Shown: positions 46,609 through 56,063 of the stretch, in pieces
How positions within the stretch are numbered: position 1 is the first letter of the stretch
How the letters are laid out: each line of letters opens with the position of its first letter
Source of the DNA: Actinomycetospora soli
GTDB taxonomy: Bacteria > Actinomycetota > Actinomycetes > Mycobacteriales > Pseudonocardiaceae
Direction: 5' to 3'
Assembly: GCF_021026295.1 (NCBI RefSeq)
Contig: NZ_JAJNDA010000012.1
Coordinates: 124,001-188,000, forward strand
DNA length: 64,000 bases
Notes under the pieces: model-generated
The model's database searches: none
What the model saw: only the letters and a program-made list of their open reading frames with translations
What the model was told of the DNA's origin: nothing
Position numbers and translations under genes: made by a program

Positions 46609-48006
46609 CTACCCCAGGCCGGGGATGACGACGGGCGGGGCACCGCGCCCGGAGTCCGCCAGGACATCGGCCGGAGACGACGAGAGTCCGGAGAACGCGG
46701 TGGTCTGGTCTGCATTCTGCGACCCGGCCCGTGACGCGGACGACCCGGGGTTGCTACCGGGGGTCTGCGCCGGCTTCTGGCCGGGCGTGAACGGCGTGGC
46801 GGGCACCGGGGTGACGTTGCCGAAGTTGCCGGGGGGCGGGTTGCCCGGGGCGTAGTAGTACTGGTTCGGGTCGAGGATCTCGCCGTACGGCCGCTTGCTG
46901 CCGTCCAGCTCCGGGGTGTGCTGGAGGCCGCGGGGGTTCACGGCCCCTCCCTGAGCACAGAACGCCCGGGTGTCCAGCGGAGGGAAGTCCAGCGCGGTCG
47001 CCGGTCGCCAGCCGTCGTTGGGCTGCAGGTAGCCGTCCCGGCAGTAGGGCGGGTCGGCGACGTTGAGGACGAGGCCGAAGTGCACGCGGCCGTCGCCGGG
47101 GAGCACCGCCGGGGCCACCGCGGACAGGCCCGGGTAGGTGACGAGCAGCTGCTCGACCCCGGCGAGGCGCGGCTGGATGATCCGCACCGTCGTCAGGACG
47201 TTCGCGAGGACCCGCGACAGGTCGGGACCCGTCTCCCGCAGCAGGCCCTCGAGCTGCGTGGCGGCCGGGGGCGCGGCGCGCACGAGCCGGCGCAGGTTCG
47301 GGTCGTCGGCCTTCAGCTGCGCGGTGAAGAGGTTGAGGTCGCGGCTGAACGAGAGGATCTGCGGCCCGAGCGAGGCCTGGGTGTTCAGCACGACCCGCCC
47401 GTCGGCGAGCAGCTGCCGGGTCTGCGGCAGGTTGCGGATGGCGTCGCCGACCAGGGCGTTGGAGCTGTCGAGCAGGCGCTGCAGGTCGGGACCCGTGCGG
47501 TCGAACGCCGTGTAGAGCTCGTCGACGGTGGTCCGCAGCTCCGGGAGGGGCACCGAGGTCGCCAGGGAGTTCAGGTTGGCGAGCAGGCCGTCGACCTGGG
47601 TGGGCGTGCGCACCCGGTCGACCGGGATGACGTCGCCGTCCTGGAAGTACGGCCCGCCGTCGCGCGTCGGCTGCAGGTCGACGTACTGCTCGCCGACCGC
47701 GGACCGGTTGGCGATGACGGCGATCGCGTTCGCCGGCACCTCGGGCGCGTCGTTCTCGATCTCCAGCTCGGTCTCGAGGCCACCGGGGGTCACCCGCATG
47801 TCGCCGACCTTGCCGATCTCGACGCCGCGGTAGCTCACCGACGCCTTCGGGAAGATGCCGCCGGAGTCCTTCATCTCGACCCTGACCGTGTACGGGCCCA
47901 GGCCGATGAGGGAGTCGGCGCCGACGTAGCGGAACGAGATGTATCCGATGCCGACCACCGACAGGATGACGAAGATGATCAGCAGGTTCCGGATCTGCTT
48001 CGTCAT
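46609..48006 (-). CDS. mceF: Mce family protein MceF
   Basis: This 465-residue last Mce subunit has an N-terminal anchor (RNLLIIFVILSVVGIGYISF), then the MlaD/MCE domain (VRVEMKDSGGIFPKASVSYRG, VGEQYVDLQP, FQDGDVIPVDRVRTP). A long helical region (about 140-330) and a Pro/Gly/Ser-rich tail follow. MceF subunits assemble into the periplasmic hexameric tube that carries lipids. Position as the sixth mce gene defines the letter. A YYYAPGNPPPGNFG motif is in the tail. Confidence 0.92.
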   Translation of the reverse strand: MTKQIRNLLIIFVILSVVGIGYISFRYVGADSLIGLGPYTVRVEMKDSGGIFPKASVSYRGVEIGKVGDMRVTPGGLETELEIENDAPEVPANAIAVIANRSAVGEQYVDLQPTRDGGPYFQDGDVIPVDRVRTPTQVDGLLANLNSLATSVPLPELRTTVDELYTAFDRTGPDLQRLLDSSNALVGDAIRNLPQTRQLLADGRVVLNTQASLGPQILSFSRDLNLFTAQLKADDPNLRRLVRAAPPAATQLEGLLRETGPDLSRVLANVLTTVRIIQPRLAGVEQLLVTYPGLSAVAPAVLPGDGRVHFGLVLNVADPPYCRDGYLQPNDGWRPATALDFPPLDTRAFCAQGGAVNPRGLQHTPELDGSKRPYGEILDPNQYYYAPGNPPPGNFGNVTPVPATPFTPGQKPAQTPGSNPGSSASRAGSQNADQTTAFSGLSSSPADVLADSGRGAPPVVIPGLG

Positions 48007-48007
48007 G

Positions 48008-49357
48008 TCAGTTCCCGCCTTCTGGCTCGGCACCGGGGGTGCCCTCGTCGCCGGTGGCGCCGGCCCCGTCCGCGGTCCCGCCCGTCGTGCCGGTCCCGCC
48101 CGTCGTGCCGGTGCCGCCCGTCGTGCCGGTGCCGCCCGTCGTGCCGGTGCCGCCCGTCGTGCCGGTGCCGCCCGTGGTGGTCGTCGTGCCCGTCCCGGCA
48201 CCGGTGCCGCCTGTGGCGGACGTGCCCCCGAGCAGACCCCCGACGCCGGGGAGGTTGATCGCCGGCGCTCCCGTGGCGGCCCGCTGGTTCTGCAGCAGCG
48301 CCAGGATCTGGTTGAGGTTGGCGTTCTGCGGGTTGACCCCGAGCAGGTTCTGCAGGATGCCCGACAGCGAGAGCTCGACGTTGACGTCGATGTTCACGAA
48401 GTCGCCCTTCGCCGCGTTCAGGGCGTTGTCGGCGAACGGAATCGTCACGAGGAGCTGCAGCGAGCCGGGCAGGGCGTCGCCGGAGGCGACCAGGTTCCCG
48501 AGGATCGGCTGGAGCGCCGCCAGGTCGGCCACCGTGTTGGCGCCGGCCCGGTTGATCACGTCCGTGCCGACCACCGACAGCCGCTGCAGGGCCTGCAGGG
48601 TCCCGACGAGCAGACCGCGCTGCTGGTTGAGCACGTCGAGCCCGGGCTGCAGGTTGTCGATGACGTTCGCGATCTTCGCCCGCTGGTCGACCAGGGTGCG
48701 CGAGAGCCGGTCGACGGAGTCGAGGGCCCGGACGATGTCGCTGCGCTGCTGGTCGAGGGTCCCGACGAAGACGTTGAGGTTGTCGATGAGGGCCCGGATC
48801 TGGCCCTCGTTGCCGTCCAGCGCGGCGTTGAGCTCGCGGGTGATCGTCTGGATCTTCTCCACGCCGCCACCGTTGAGCAGCAGCGAGAGCGCCCCGAGGA
48901 CCTCCTCGACCTGCGCGCCGACGTCGGTCCGGTCGACCGGGATGACCGCGCCGTCCTGGAGCCGGCCCTGGGGCGCCCCGATGGCCGGGTTCCCCAGCTC
49001 CACGAACTTCTCGCCGAGGAGGCTCGTCTGGCGCAGCTTCGCCATCGCGTTCGCCGGCAGGATCACGCTGCCGTTGACCGCCATCGTGACCTCGGCGGTC
49101 CAACCGTCGGGGGCGAGGCGCACCTCGCGGACGACGCCCACGGGGACGTCGTTGGTGCGCACGCTGGCGTTCGGCACGAGGTCGACGACGTTGGTGAGCA
49201 GCGCCGTCACGGTGTACGGCGAGTCGCCCAGGGCGGCGCCGCCGGGGAGCGGCACCTCCTGGACCGACTGCAGCCCACAGCCCGACAGCCCGACCGCCGC
49301 CACGAGCGCGACGACCACCAGGCGCCAGCCCCGATGGGTTCTCCCGGTGGTCGTCAC
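48008..49357 (-). CDS. mceE: Mce family lipoprotein MceE
   Basis: This 449-residue protein has a lipoprotein signal ending in VGLSGC (lipid cysteine C27), as expected for the E subunit of actinobacterial Mce systems. The MCE domain (YTVTALLTNVVDLVPNASVR, DVPVGVVREVRL, LLGEKFVELG) and a long helical region follow. The last roughly 80 residues contain repeated Gly-Thr-Gly-Thr-Thr-Gly units, encoded by an 18-bp tandem repeat. The GTG overlaps the mceD stop (GTGA) and has a GGAGGAGG site. Confidence 0.92.
   Translation of the reverse strand: MTTTGRTHRGWRLVVVALVAAVGLSGCGLQSVQEVPLPGGAALGDSPYTVTALLTNVVDLVPNASVRTNDVPVGVVREVRLAPDGWTAEVTMAVNGSVILPANAMAKLRQTSLLGEKFVELGNPAIGAPQGRLQDGAVIPVDRTDVGAQVEEVLGALSLLLNGGGVEKIQTITRELNAALDGNEGQIRALIDNLNVFVGTLDQQRSDIVRALDSVDRLSRTLVDQRAKIANVIDNLQPGLDVLNQQRGLLVGTLQALQRLSVVGTDVINRAGANTVADLAALQPILGNLVASGDALPGSLQLLVTIPFADNALNAAKGDFVNIDVNVELSLSGILQNLLGVNPQNANLNQILALLQNQRAATGAPAINLPGVGGLLGGTSATGGTGAGTGTTTTTGGTGTTGGTGTTGGTGTTGGTGTTGGTGTTGGTADGAGATGDEGTPGAEPEGGN
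48081..48170 (-). repeat. 18-bp tandem repeat in mceE (5 units)
   Basis: Five head-to-tail copies of cccgtcgtgccggtgccg (the first with one substitution), followed by a decayed sixth, encode Gly/Thr repeats in the MceE C-terminus. This is a candidate variable-number repeat. Confidence 0.9.
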
Positions 49358-50682
49358 CGTCCTCCTCCTGCGGTCAGTCCCTTGATCAGTTCCCCACCCG
49401 GCAGGGTCGGCGACGCGTCCGGGCCGGACGTGGCGTCGCGCGGGGTCGGTTCGGCCTGGGGTGTCAGGTTCTGCACCAGGTTGTTCGCCAGCGGCGCGAC
49501 GGTCTGGTTCGCGTTGAGCAGGGCGGACAGCTGCTGGAACGGCGCCAGCGCGGAGTTGAGCGCCGTCACCCCCGCCTGGGTCTGCGTGGCGCACTGGACC
49601 TGGCCGGCGGCCAGCAGCGGCGGCAGCGGGACGTTCTGCGGGATCGGCAGCAGGCCGCCGCTGAGCAGACCGCAGAGGAGCTGGTTGCGGCTGATCGGCG
49701 GCAGGTTCAGTCCGGGGAAGAGCACGGGCCGGACGTCGAGGCTGTCGCTGCTGGCGTTGAACGCGTTCGTCAGGTTGTTGAGCGCGACCGGGGCCGCGTC
49801 GGTGAACTCGGTGAGCGCCCGGCTCTGGCGGACCAGGATGTCGGTGATGCTCGCCAGCTGGCCCACGTCGACCCGCAGGCCGTCGCGGTTGTCCCGGACG
49901 AACGACGCCACGTCCTCGAGGGCGGGCGGCAGCACCTGGAGGACCTGCGAGAGGTTGCCCCGCTCGGCGGCCAGGAAGCCGGAGATGTCGGCGAGCTGGT
50001 TGTTGAGCAGCTGCACCTGGCCGTCGTTGCGGGCCAGCATGTTCGTGAACTGCCCGAGGTTGTCGACCGTGGCGAACAGGTTGCCGCGGTTGTCCGACAG
50101 CGTCCCCACCGCACCCGCGAGCTCGGTGATCGTCGACTTGAGCGCCTCGCCGTTGCCGCCGAGGGCGCCCGCGGAGGAGCGCAGCAGGTCGTTCAGCGCG
50201 CCGGCCTTGTTGATGCCGTTCGGGCCGAGCGAGGTGGCGATGGAGTCGAGGCTCTTGTAGACGCGGTCGAGCTCCACCGGGACCGACGTGCGCTGCACGG
50301 GGATGACGGCGCCGTCGTTCATCAGCGGCCCGCCCGTGTAGTTCGGGCCGAGCTGGACGTAGCGGTCGGACACCAGGGTCGGCGCGACGATGACGGCCTG
50401 CGCGCCGGCCGCGATCGGGATGCTGTTGTCGACCTTCAGCTCCACCCGCACGACGTTGCCCTGCGGGACGATGTCCTCGACGGTGCCGACGGGCACGCCG
50501 CTGACGTTGACGGTGTTCTTGGTGTAGAGGCCGACCACCGAGGTGAAGTACGCGGTGATGGTGCGGGAGCTGCCCCGCTCGAGGGCGTACCAGAGCCCGG
50601 CCGTCGCGACGAGCGCGACGACCACGACGATCGCCAGGGTCCGGGCGAAGCTGTCGAACAACAAGGAGACACGGGTCGTCAC
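49354..50682 (-). CDS. mceD: Mce family protein MceD
   Basis: This 442-residue protein has an N-terminal membrane helix (LAIVVVVALVATAGLWYAL) and the MCE domain (ITAYFTSVVGLYTKNTVNVS, GVPVGTVEDIVPQGN, SDRYVQLGPNYTGGP). The helical region LDRVYKSLDSIATSLGPNGINKAGALNDLL is characteristic of MceD, and a hydrophobic/polar tail ends the chain. It overlaps mceE by 4 nt and lies 3 nt after mceC. Confidence 0.92.
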   Translation of the reverse strand: MTTRVSLLFDSFARTLAIVVVVALVATAGLWYALERGSSRTITAYFTSVVGLYTKNTVNVSGVPVGTVEDIVPQGNVVRVELKVDNSIPIAAGAQAVIVAPTLVSDRYVQLGPNYTGGPLMNDGAVIPVQRTSVPVELDRVYKSLDSIATSLGPNGINKAGALNDLLRSSAGALGGNGEALKSTITELAGAVGTLSDNRGNLFATVDNLGQFTNMLARNDGQVQLLNNQLADISGFLAAERGNLSQVLQVLPPALEDVASFVRDNRDGLRVDVGQLASITDILVRQSRALTEFTDAAPVALNNLTNAFNASSDSLDVRPVLFPGLNLPPISRNQLLCGLLSGGLLPIPQNVPLPPLLAAGQVQCATQTQAGVTALNSALAPFQQLSALLNANQTVAPLANNLVQNLTPQAEPTPRDATSGPDASPTLPGGELIKGLTAGGGR

Positions 50683-50685
50683 GGG

Positions 50686-51909
50686 TCAGCCCCCTCCCTG
50701 GGTCGGCTGCTGGGCCGGCGCCTGCTGCTGGGCCGGTTGCTGGGTCTGGCCGATCGCGGCCGGGTTGATGAGCGGGATGCCGCCCGGGAACAGCGCGCCG
50801 AGGTCGACGCCCTGGGTCTGGCCGGCCTGGAGCAGCGGCTGCCCGAGCGAGTTGACCGCCCCGGAGATGACGGTCGGGTCCACGTTGCCCAGGAGGTCCG
50901 TGAGGAACCCGGCGGGGTTCCCCGTGGCCGCGCCCGGGTTGCAGGGCGCGTCGATCGGCGGGTCGATGTTGCAGATGTAGGCGTCGAACCAGCGGCCGTT
51001 GCCGACCACGTTGCCGAAGACCCGGATGAACGGCGAGAGCAGCCGGATGCCGTTCTCGAGGTTCGCCGAGTTCGCCTGGAGCGTCGTGAGGACGCCGTTC
51101 AGGCTGGCCAGCGTCGGTCCGAGGGTCGCCCGGTTGTCGGCGACGAGCCCGCGCAGCTGGTTCGACAGCGCGATCGTCCCGTTGAGCAGGTCGTCGATCG
51201 CGGCCTTGCGGCCCCGCAGCTCGCCCAGCAGCAGGTTGCCGTTCTGGATGAGCTTCTCGACGTCGCCGTTGCGGTCGGCGAGCACCTGGGTGGTGGCCCG
51301 GGTGTTCGCCAGCAGCTTCGCGAGCTCCTGGTCGCGGGAAGAGATCGTCCGGGAGAGACGGGACAGGCCGTCCAGCGCCGGCCGGATCGGCCCGGAGGCC
51401 CCGTCGAGGGTCTCCGAGAGCGTGCCGAGGCTCGCGCCCAGCTGGTCGGTGTTGAGGCCCTCGACGGTGGTCGTGAGGTCGGAGAAGGCCTGGATGACGT
51501 CGAACGGCGCGGTGGTGCGGCTGCGCGGGATCGCCACGTCGGGGTCGAGCACCTGGGAGCCCTCGGGGTCGAGGGCGATGTACTTCTGCCCCAGCACCGT
51601 CTTGATCTCGATCGAGGCCCGCGTCTGGTCCCCGATCCAGGCGTCGGGCGCCTTGAAGGAGATGACGACGTCGTTCCCGTCGAGCGTCACGTCGGTGACC
51701 GTGCCGACCCGGATGCCGGCCACGCGGATGTCGTCGTCGGGCTGGACGCCCGCCGCCTCGCCGAAACGGGCCGTGTATGTCGCCCCCTGCCCGATGAGGG
51801 GCAGGTCGCGGATGTTGAGCGACGCCAGCACGAGGAGCACCAGGACGAGGAGGCTCACCGCACCGATGACGATGGGGTTCCGTTTCCGGAACGGCTTCAG
51901 CCGCTGCAT
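50686..51909 (-). CDS. mceC: Mce family protein MceC
   Basis: This 407-residue protein has an N-terminal anchor (NPIVIGAVSLLVLVLLVLASL) and the MCE domain (YTARFGEAAGVQPDDDIRVA, GIRVGTVTDV, VLGQKYIALDPEGS). A helical region (LSRTISSRDQELAKLLANTR) and a Gln/Pro-rich C-terminus (QPAQQQAPAQQPTQ) follow. The ATG overlaps the mceB end by 13 nt. Confidence 0.92.
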   Translation of the reverse strand: MQRLKPFRKRNPIVIGAVSLLVLVLLVLASLNIRDLPLIGQGATYTARFGEAAGVQPDDDIRVAGIRVGTVTDVTLDGNDVVISFKAPDAWIGDQTRASIEIKTVLGQKYIALDPEGSQVLDPDVAIPRSRTTAPFDVIQAFSDLTTTVEGLNTDQLGASLGTLSETLDGASGPIRPALDGLSRLSRTISSRDQELAKLLANTRATTQVLADRNGDVEKLIQNGNLLLGELRGRKAAIDDLLNGTIALSNQLRGLVADNRATLGPTLASLNGVLTTLQANSANLENGIRLLSPFIRVFGNVVGNGRWFDAYICNIDPPIDAPCNPGAATGNPAGFLTDLLGNVDPTVISGAVNSLGQPLLQAGQTQGVDLGALFPGGIPLINPAAIGQTQQPAQQQAPAQQPTQGGG

Positions 51910-52949
51910 CGGTAACCCCCACCCGGAATCGGGAGCTGCACCTCGATCTGCGGCGGCAGCGGCAGCTGGATCGGCCCGGGCAGCGTCGTGTCGAGCTTCA
52001 GGCCCGCCGAGCAGAGGTAGAAGTTGAACCAGGACCCGTAGGTGCCGGCGCGGCCGATGTTGTTGGCCTTCTGCGGGGTGTTCCGGAGGAAGTTCTCCAC
52101 GAGGCCTCGGTTGCGGTTGAGGATGTCGGACAGCTGTCCGAGCTTGACGATGTCGTCGCGCAGCGGCGGGCGGGCGGCGCCGAGGAAGCCGGCCGTCACC
52201 TGCGTCAGGTCGGCGATCGGCTGCAGGGTGGACCCGATCGCGACCCGGTCCTGGGCGAGGCCGGTGACCAGCTGCTGCAGTGAGACGATGAGGCTCGAGA
52301 GCTTCTCGTCGCGGGCGTTCACCGTGTCGAGGACCAGGTTCAGGTTGTTGATGACGCTGCCGATCACCGCGTCCCGGTCGGCGATCGTCGAGGTCAGCGA
52401 GGCCGTGCTCGCGAGCAGCTGGTTGATGTTGCCGCTCTCGCCCTGCAGCACCTGGATGATCTCGAACGACAGCCGGTTGACGTCGTCGGGGCTCAGGGCC
52501 TGGAACAGCGGCTTGAAGCCGTTGAACACCACCGTGAGGTTGAGCGGCGGCGTCGTCTGCGTCACCGGCACGGTGTCGCCGGGCTGCAGGTACTGGTTCA
52601 TCGGGCCGTTGCCCCGCTGGATGTCGAGGTACCGCTGCCCGATGAGGTTCTGGTACTTGATCGCTAACCGCGCGCCGGTGGGTAGCTTGCGGGCCTCGTC
52701 CACGGAGAACGACACCTCGGCCACCGACCGGTCGGCCACCTGGACGTCGGTGACCTGCCCGACCCGGACACCGGCGATGCGCACGTCGCTGCCGGCGATG
52801 AGACCCGAGGCGTCGACGAACCGCGCCTTGTAGTCCTGCGTCGATCCGAAGTACTGGTTCTGGATGGTGCTGAGCAGCAGCAGTACCGACAGCACCGTGA
52901 CGACCGCGAAGATTACGAGCTTGATCAGCGGTGCGAGGACGCCCCTCAT
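51897..52949 (-). CDS. mceB: Mce family protein MceB
   Basis: This 350-residue protein begins MRGVLAPLIKLVIFAVVTVL (membrane helix). The MCE domain contains YKARFVDASGLIAGSDVRIA, GVRVGQVTDV and IGQRYLDIQRG, followed by PPLNLTVVFNGFKPLFQALSP, typical of MceB. The chain ends in a cysteine pair region (FYLCSAGLKL, GGGYRCSG). The ATG overlaps the mceA stop (ATGA). Confidence 0.93.
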   Translation of the reverse strand: MRGVLAPLIKLVIFAVVTVLSVLLLLSTIQNQYFGSTQDYKARFVDASGLIAGSDVRIAGVRVGQVTDVQVADRSVAEVSFSVDEARKLPTGARLAIKYQNLIGQRYLDIQRGNGPMNQYLQPGDTVPVTQTTPPLNLTVVFNGFKPLFQALSPDDVNRLSFEIIQVLQGESGNINQLLASTASLTSTIADRDAVIGSVINNLNLVLDTVNARDEKLSSLIVSLQQLVTGLAQDRVAIGSTLQPIADLTQVTAGFLGAARPPLRDDIVKLGQLSDILNRNRGLVENFLRNTPQKANNIGRAGTYGSWFNFYLCSAGLKLDTTLPGPIQLPLPPQIEVQLPIPGGGYRCSG

Positions 52950-54382
52950 GAGACCTCCACCGTCGTGCCGCGCATGGTGGCGGCCGTGAGGTACGGGGCG
53001 AAGGCCGGGACCTGCCCGGGCGCGAGGCCCATCTGCAGCCCGGTCAGCTCGGTCACCAGCGATCGCTCCTCGGGGGAGTTCGGCGTGTTGGGCAGCCCGA
53101 TGTTGGCGGGGTCGATCCGGGCCGCTCCCTGGCCCTCGGTCGGTTGCGCGTCGGAGCCCCCGGCGGGCGGGGCGGACGGGGCGCCCGCGGTTCCCGGGGC
53201 GGCGACCCGCGACTGGACGCCCCCGTTGTCGCCCCCGGTGGAATCCATGTCCGCGTTGGTCGCGGCGGGCGGGGAGAACGAGCCGTCCTGGAACGGGCCG
53301 CCCGGCGGGTACTGCGGAGCCTTGCCGTTGACGATGTAGCAGCGCGGCCCGCGCTTGTCCCGGAAGGCCGGGGAGTCGCTCGGGAGGTACTTGCCGCGGT
53401 CGATGTTGATCTCGGCCGCGATCTTGAGGCCCGTCGTCGGCGTGAAGACGTCGTTGATCTTCGGGGTCAGGTCGGTCAGCTGCTGGAGCAGGCACGGGAA
53501 CTCCGGGCTGTACCGGCGCAGCAGGTCGAGCACCGGGTACGACCGGGCGCTCAGCTCGATGATGTTCGGCCGGTTGGCGGCCAGGAACGTCGTCGTGACG
53601 TCCGAGGCCGACGTGACCGTGCGGAACGTCGACTCGAAGGCCGCCCGCTCCTCGACCAGGGTCCGGCTCGTGGTGACGAGGTTGTCCAGCGCCGAGAGCA
53701 GGTCGGGCAGGGCCGCGTTGTAGATGTCCGCGGTCGGCGTGAGGAGGCGCAGGTCGTTGATGAGGTCGGGCAGCGAGGGGTTGAGGCCGCCGACGAACTG
53801 GTTGAGCTGCACCAACGTCGCGCCGGTCTGCTGACCTCGCCCCGACAGCGCCTGGGAGACGGCCCCGAGGGTGTCGGAGAGCTTCTGCGGCTCGACCGCC
53901 TGGATCACGGGGAGCAGGTTGTTGAGCACGGTCTCGGTCTCGGTCGCATTCTGCGAGCGGTCCTGGCCGATGAAGTCGCCCTCCTGCAGGCGCCGCGGGC
54001 TCGGGTTCGGCGGCTCCTCCAGGGACACGAAGCGCTCACCGAACAGCGTCTTCGGGACGAGGCGCGCGGTGACGTTGCTCGGGATGGCCGTCAGCGCGTC
54101 GGGGTCCATCGCCATCTCGATGGTGGCCTTCTGGCCGTCCGACTCGACCGAGGTGATCTCGCCGACGATGACGCCGCGGACCTTGACGTCACCCTGCTTG
54201 GAGAGCTGGTTGCCGACCGAGTCGGTCTGCAGCGTCACCATCTCGACGGGCTTGAAGAACTTGTTGAACTGCAGCAGGCACAGCGTGACGATCAGCGCGA
54301 TGATCAGCAGGAGCGCGGCGCCGGCGAGGCGTCGACGGGTCGACGAGAGCGGCGGGCGGAGGTCCTTCGTCGGGGCGGTCAT
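52946..54382 (-). CDS. mceA: Mce family protein MceA
   Basis: This 478-residue first Mce subunit has a membrane helix near 20-40 (LAGAALLLIIALIVTLCLLQ) and the MCE domain (VTLQTDSVGNQLSKQGDVKVRG, VIVGEITSV, FGERFVSLEEP). Its helical region contains LNPSLPDLINDLRLLTPTADIYN and EFPCLLQQLTDLTP. The C-terminal roughly 130 residues are Gly/Ala/Pro-rich. The ATG overlaps the yrbEB stop by 4 nt. Confidence 0.93.
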   Translation of the reverse strand: MTAPTKDLRPPLSSTRRRLAGAALLLIIALIVTLCLLQFNKFFKPVEMVTLQTDSVGNQLSKQGDVKVRGVIVGEITSVESDGQKATIEMAMDPDALTAIPSNVTARLVPKTLFGERFVSLEEPPNPSPRRLQEGDFIGQDRSQNATETETVLNNLLPVIQAVEPQKLSDTLGAVSQALSGRGQQTGATLVQLNQFVGGLNPSLPDLINDLRLLTPTADIYNAALPDLLSALDNLVTTSRTLVEERAAFESTFRTVTSASDVTTTFLAANRPNIIELSARSYPVLDLLRRYSPEFPCLLQQLTDLTPKINDVFTPTTGLKIAAEINIDRGKYLPSDSPAFRDKRGPRCYIVNGKAPQYPPGGPFQDGSFSPPAATNADMDSTGGDNGGVQSRVAAPGTAGAPSAPPAGGSDAQPTEGQGAARIDPANIGLPNTPNSPEERSLVTELTGLQMGLAPGQVPAFAPYLTAATMRGTTVEVS

Positions 54383-55218
54383 CCCGCGATCCGGATCGAG
54401 GTCGTCGTGCCCCAGATGGCCAGGGTCAGCAGGTTGTCCAGGACCGTGAACACGACGATCGAGTTGCGCACCGCGTTACCGACGGCGACGCCCACCCCGG
54501 CCGGCCCGCCACCGGCGTTGTAGCCGTAGTAGCAGTGGATCAGGATGATCGCGAAGGCGAAGGCGAGCACCTTGAGGAACGAGTAGACGACGTCCTCGGG
54601 CGGCAGGAACAGGTTGAAGTAGTGGTCGTAGGTGCCCGAGGACTGCGTGTAGAAGTTCGTGACCAGCAGCCGGGACGCCAGGTACGAGGCCACCAGGCCG
54701 AGGACGTAGAGCGGGATGACGGCGACGAAGCCGGCGATCACCCGGGTCGTCACGAGGTACGGCAGCGAGGGCACGGCCATGACCTCGAGGGCGTCGATCT
54801 CCTCCGACACCCGCTGCGCGCCGAGCTGGGCGGTGAAGCCGGCGCCGACCGTCGCCGAGAGGGCGAGCGCGCTGACCAGCGGCGCCACCTCACGAGTGTT
54901 GAAGTAGGCGGTGACGAAGCCGGAGAAGGCCGACGTGCCGATCTGGTTCAGCGCCGAGTAGCTCTGCAGGCCGACGACCGAGCCGGTGAAGAACGTCAGG
55001 GTCGCGACGATGACGACCGTGCCGCCGATCACCGCCAGGGCGCCCGAGCCGAAGGCGACCTCGGTGAGGAGGCGCAGCACCTCACGCTTGTACCGACTCA
55101 GGGTGCGGGGGATCCAGCCGATCGTCTTCGCGAAGAACGTCGCTTGGTCGCCCAGGGTGTCGAGGACGCCCAGGGGGCCGTCCACGAGCGCGCGGGCGCG
55201 ACGCGTGATCACTGCCAT
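54379..55218 (-). CDS. yrbEB: Mce permease YrbEB (MlaE family)
   Basis: This 279-residue MlaE-type membrane permease has about five hydrophobic helices. Signatures are VGLQSYSALNQIGTSAFSGFVT, the coupling-helix region LGAQRVSEEIDALEVMAVPSLPYLVTTRVIAG and YNAGGGPAGVGVAVGNAVRNSI. It would form a heterodimer with YrbEA at the base of the Mce tube and contact MceG through the EEIDALEVM segment. It lies 50 nt after yrbEA and overlaps mceA. Confidence 0.94.
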   Translation of the reverse strand: MAVITRRARALVDGPLGVLDTLGDQATFFAKTIGWIPRTLSRYKREVLRLLTEVAFGSGALAVIGGTVVIVATLTFFTGSVVGLQSYSALNQIGTSAFSGFVTAYFNTREVAPLVSALALSATVGAGFTAQLGAQRVSEEIDALEVMAVPSLPYLVTTRVIAGFVAVIPLYVLGLVASYLASRLLVTNFYTQSSGTYDHYFNLFLPPEDVVYSFLKVLAFAFAIILIHCYYGYNAGGGPAGVGVAVGNAVRNSIVVFTVLDNLLTLAIWGTTTSIRIAG

Positions 55219-55268
55219 TTAGTGGTCTCCGGCCGGGTGGGGAGCGATCCGCATGAGGAGCGCGTGCC

Positions 55269-56063
55269 CTAGAACTTGTTCGGGGGGATGAGGTTCAGGT
55301 ACACGGCCGTCACGATCACGTTGATCGCGAACAGCAGGATGAACGTGATGACGACGGCCTCGTTGACCGCGTCGCCCACGCCCTTGGGCCCGCCCTTGGG
55401 GTTCAACCCGCGGTAGGCCGCGACCACGCCGGCCGCGAGGCCGAACAGTGCCGCCTTGACGAAGCCGACGACGATGTCGGTCGGCTTCGAGAGCGCCGAG
55501 AAGCCCTGCACGTAGGCGCCCGGGGTGACGCCCTGCAGCACGACGTTGAAGTAGTAGCCGCCGGCGACACCGACGATCGAGACGAGCCCGAAGAGCAGGG
55601 CCGACACGAGGATGGCCGCGAGGACGCGGGGGACGACGAGGCGCTGGATGGGGTTGATGCCCAGTACCTCCATCGCGTCGATCTCCTCACGGATGGTGCG
55701 GGCGCCGAGGTCCGCGCAGATCGCCGACCCGCCCGCACCCGCCACCAGGAGCGCGCAGATGACCGGCGCGGCCTGCTGGATGACGGCCAGGGTGCTGGCG
55801 GCGCCCGAGAACGACTGGGCGCCGAACTGCCGGATCAGCGACCCCAGCTGCAGCGAGATGACCGAGCCGAAGGAGATCGACACGAGCGCCGCGGGCAGGA
55901 TGCAGACCCGGGAGATGAACCAGCACTGCTCGATGAACTCCTTGGTCTGGAACGGCCGCTGGAAGATGCCGACGAAGATGTCCAGACCGAGGGCGAAGAG
56001 CTTGCCCGTCGCCGAGAGGGCGCCGGCGCCCGGGAAGCGCCCGGCGGTGATGCGAGAGGTCAC
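55269..56063 (-). CDS. yrbEA: Mce permease YrbEA (MlaE family)
   Basis: This 264-residue MlaE-family permease contains FISRVCILPAALVSISFGSV, ISLQLGSLIRQFGAQSFSGA, DLGARTIREEIDAMEVLGINPIQRLVVPRV (coupling helix) and YRGLNPKGGPKGVGDAVNEAVV. It starts at a GTG overlapping the mceG stop (GTGA), so ATPase and permease are translationally coupled. Confidence 0.94.
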   Translation of the reverse strand: MTSRITAGRFPGAGALSATGKLFALGLDIFVGIFQRPFQTKEFIEQCWFISRVCILPAALVSISFGSVISLQLGSLIRQFGAQSFSGAASTLAVIQQAAPVICALLVAGAGGSAICADLGARTIREEIDAMEVLGINPIQRLVVPRVLAAILVSALLFGLVSIVGVAGGYYFNVVLQGVTPGAYVQGFSALSKPTDIVVGFVKAALFGLAAGVVAAYRGLNPKGGPKGVGDAVNEAVVITFILLFAINVIVTAVYLNLIPPNKF

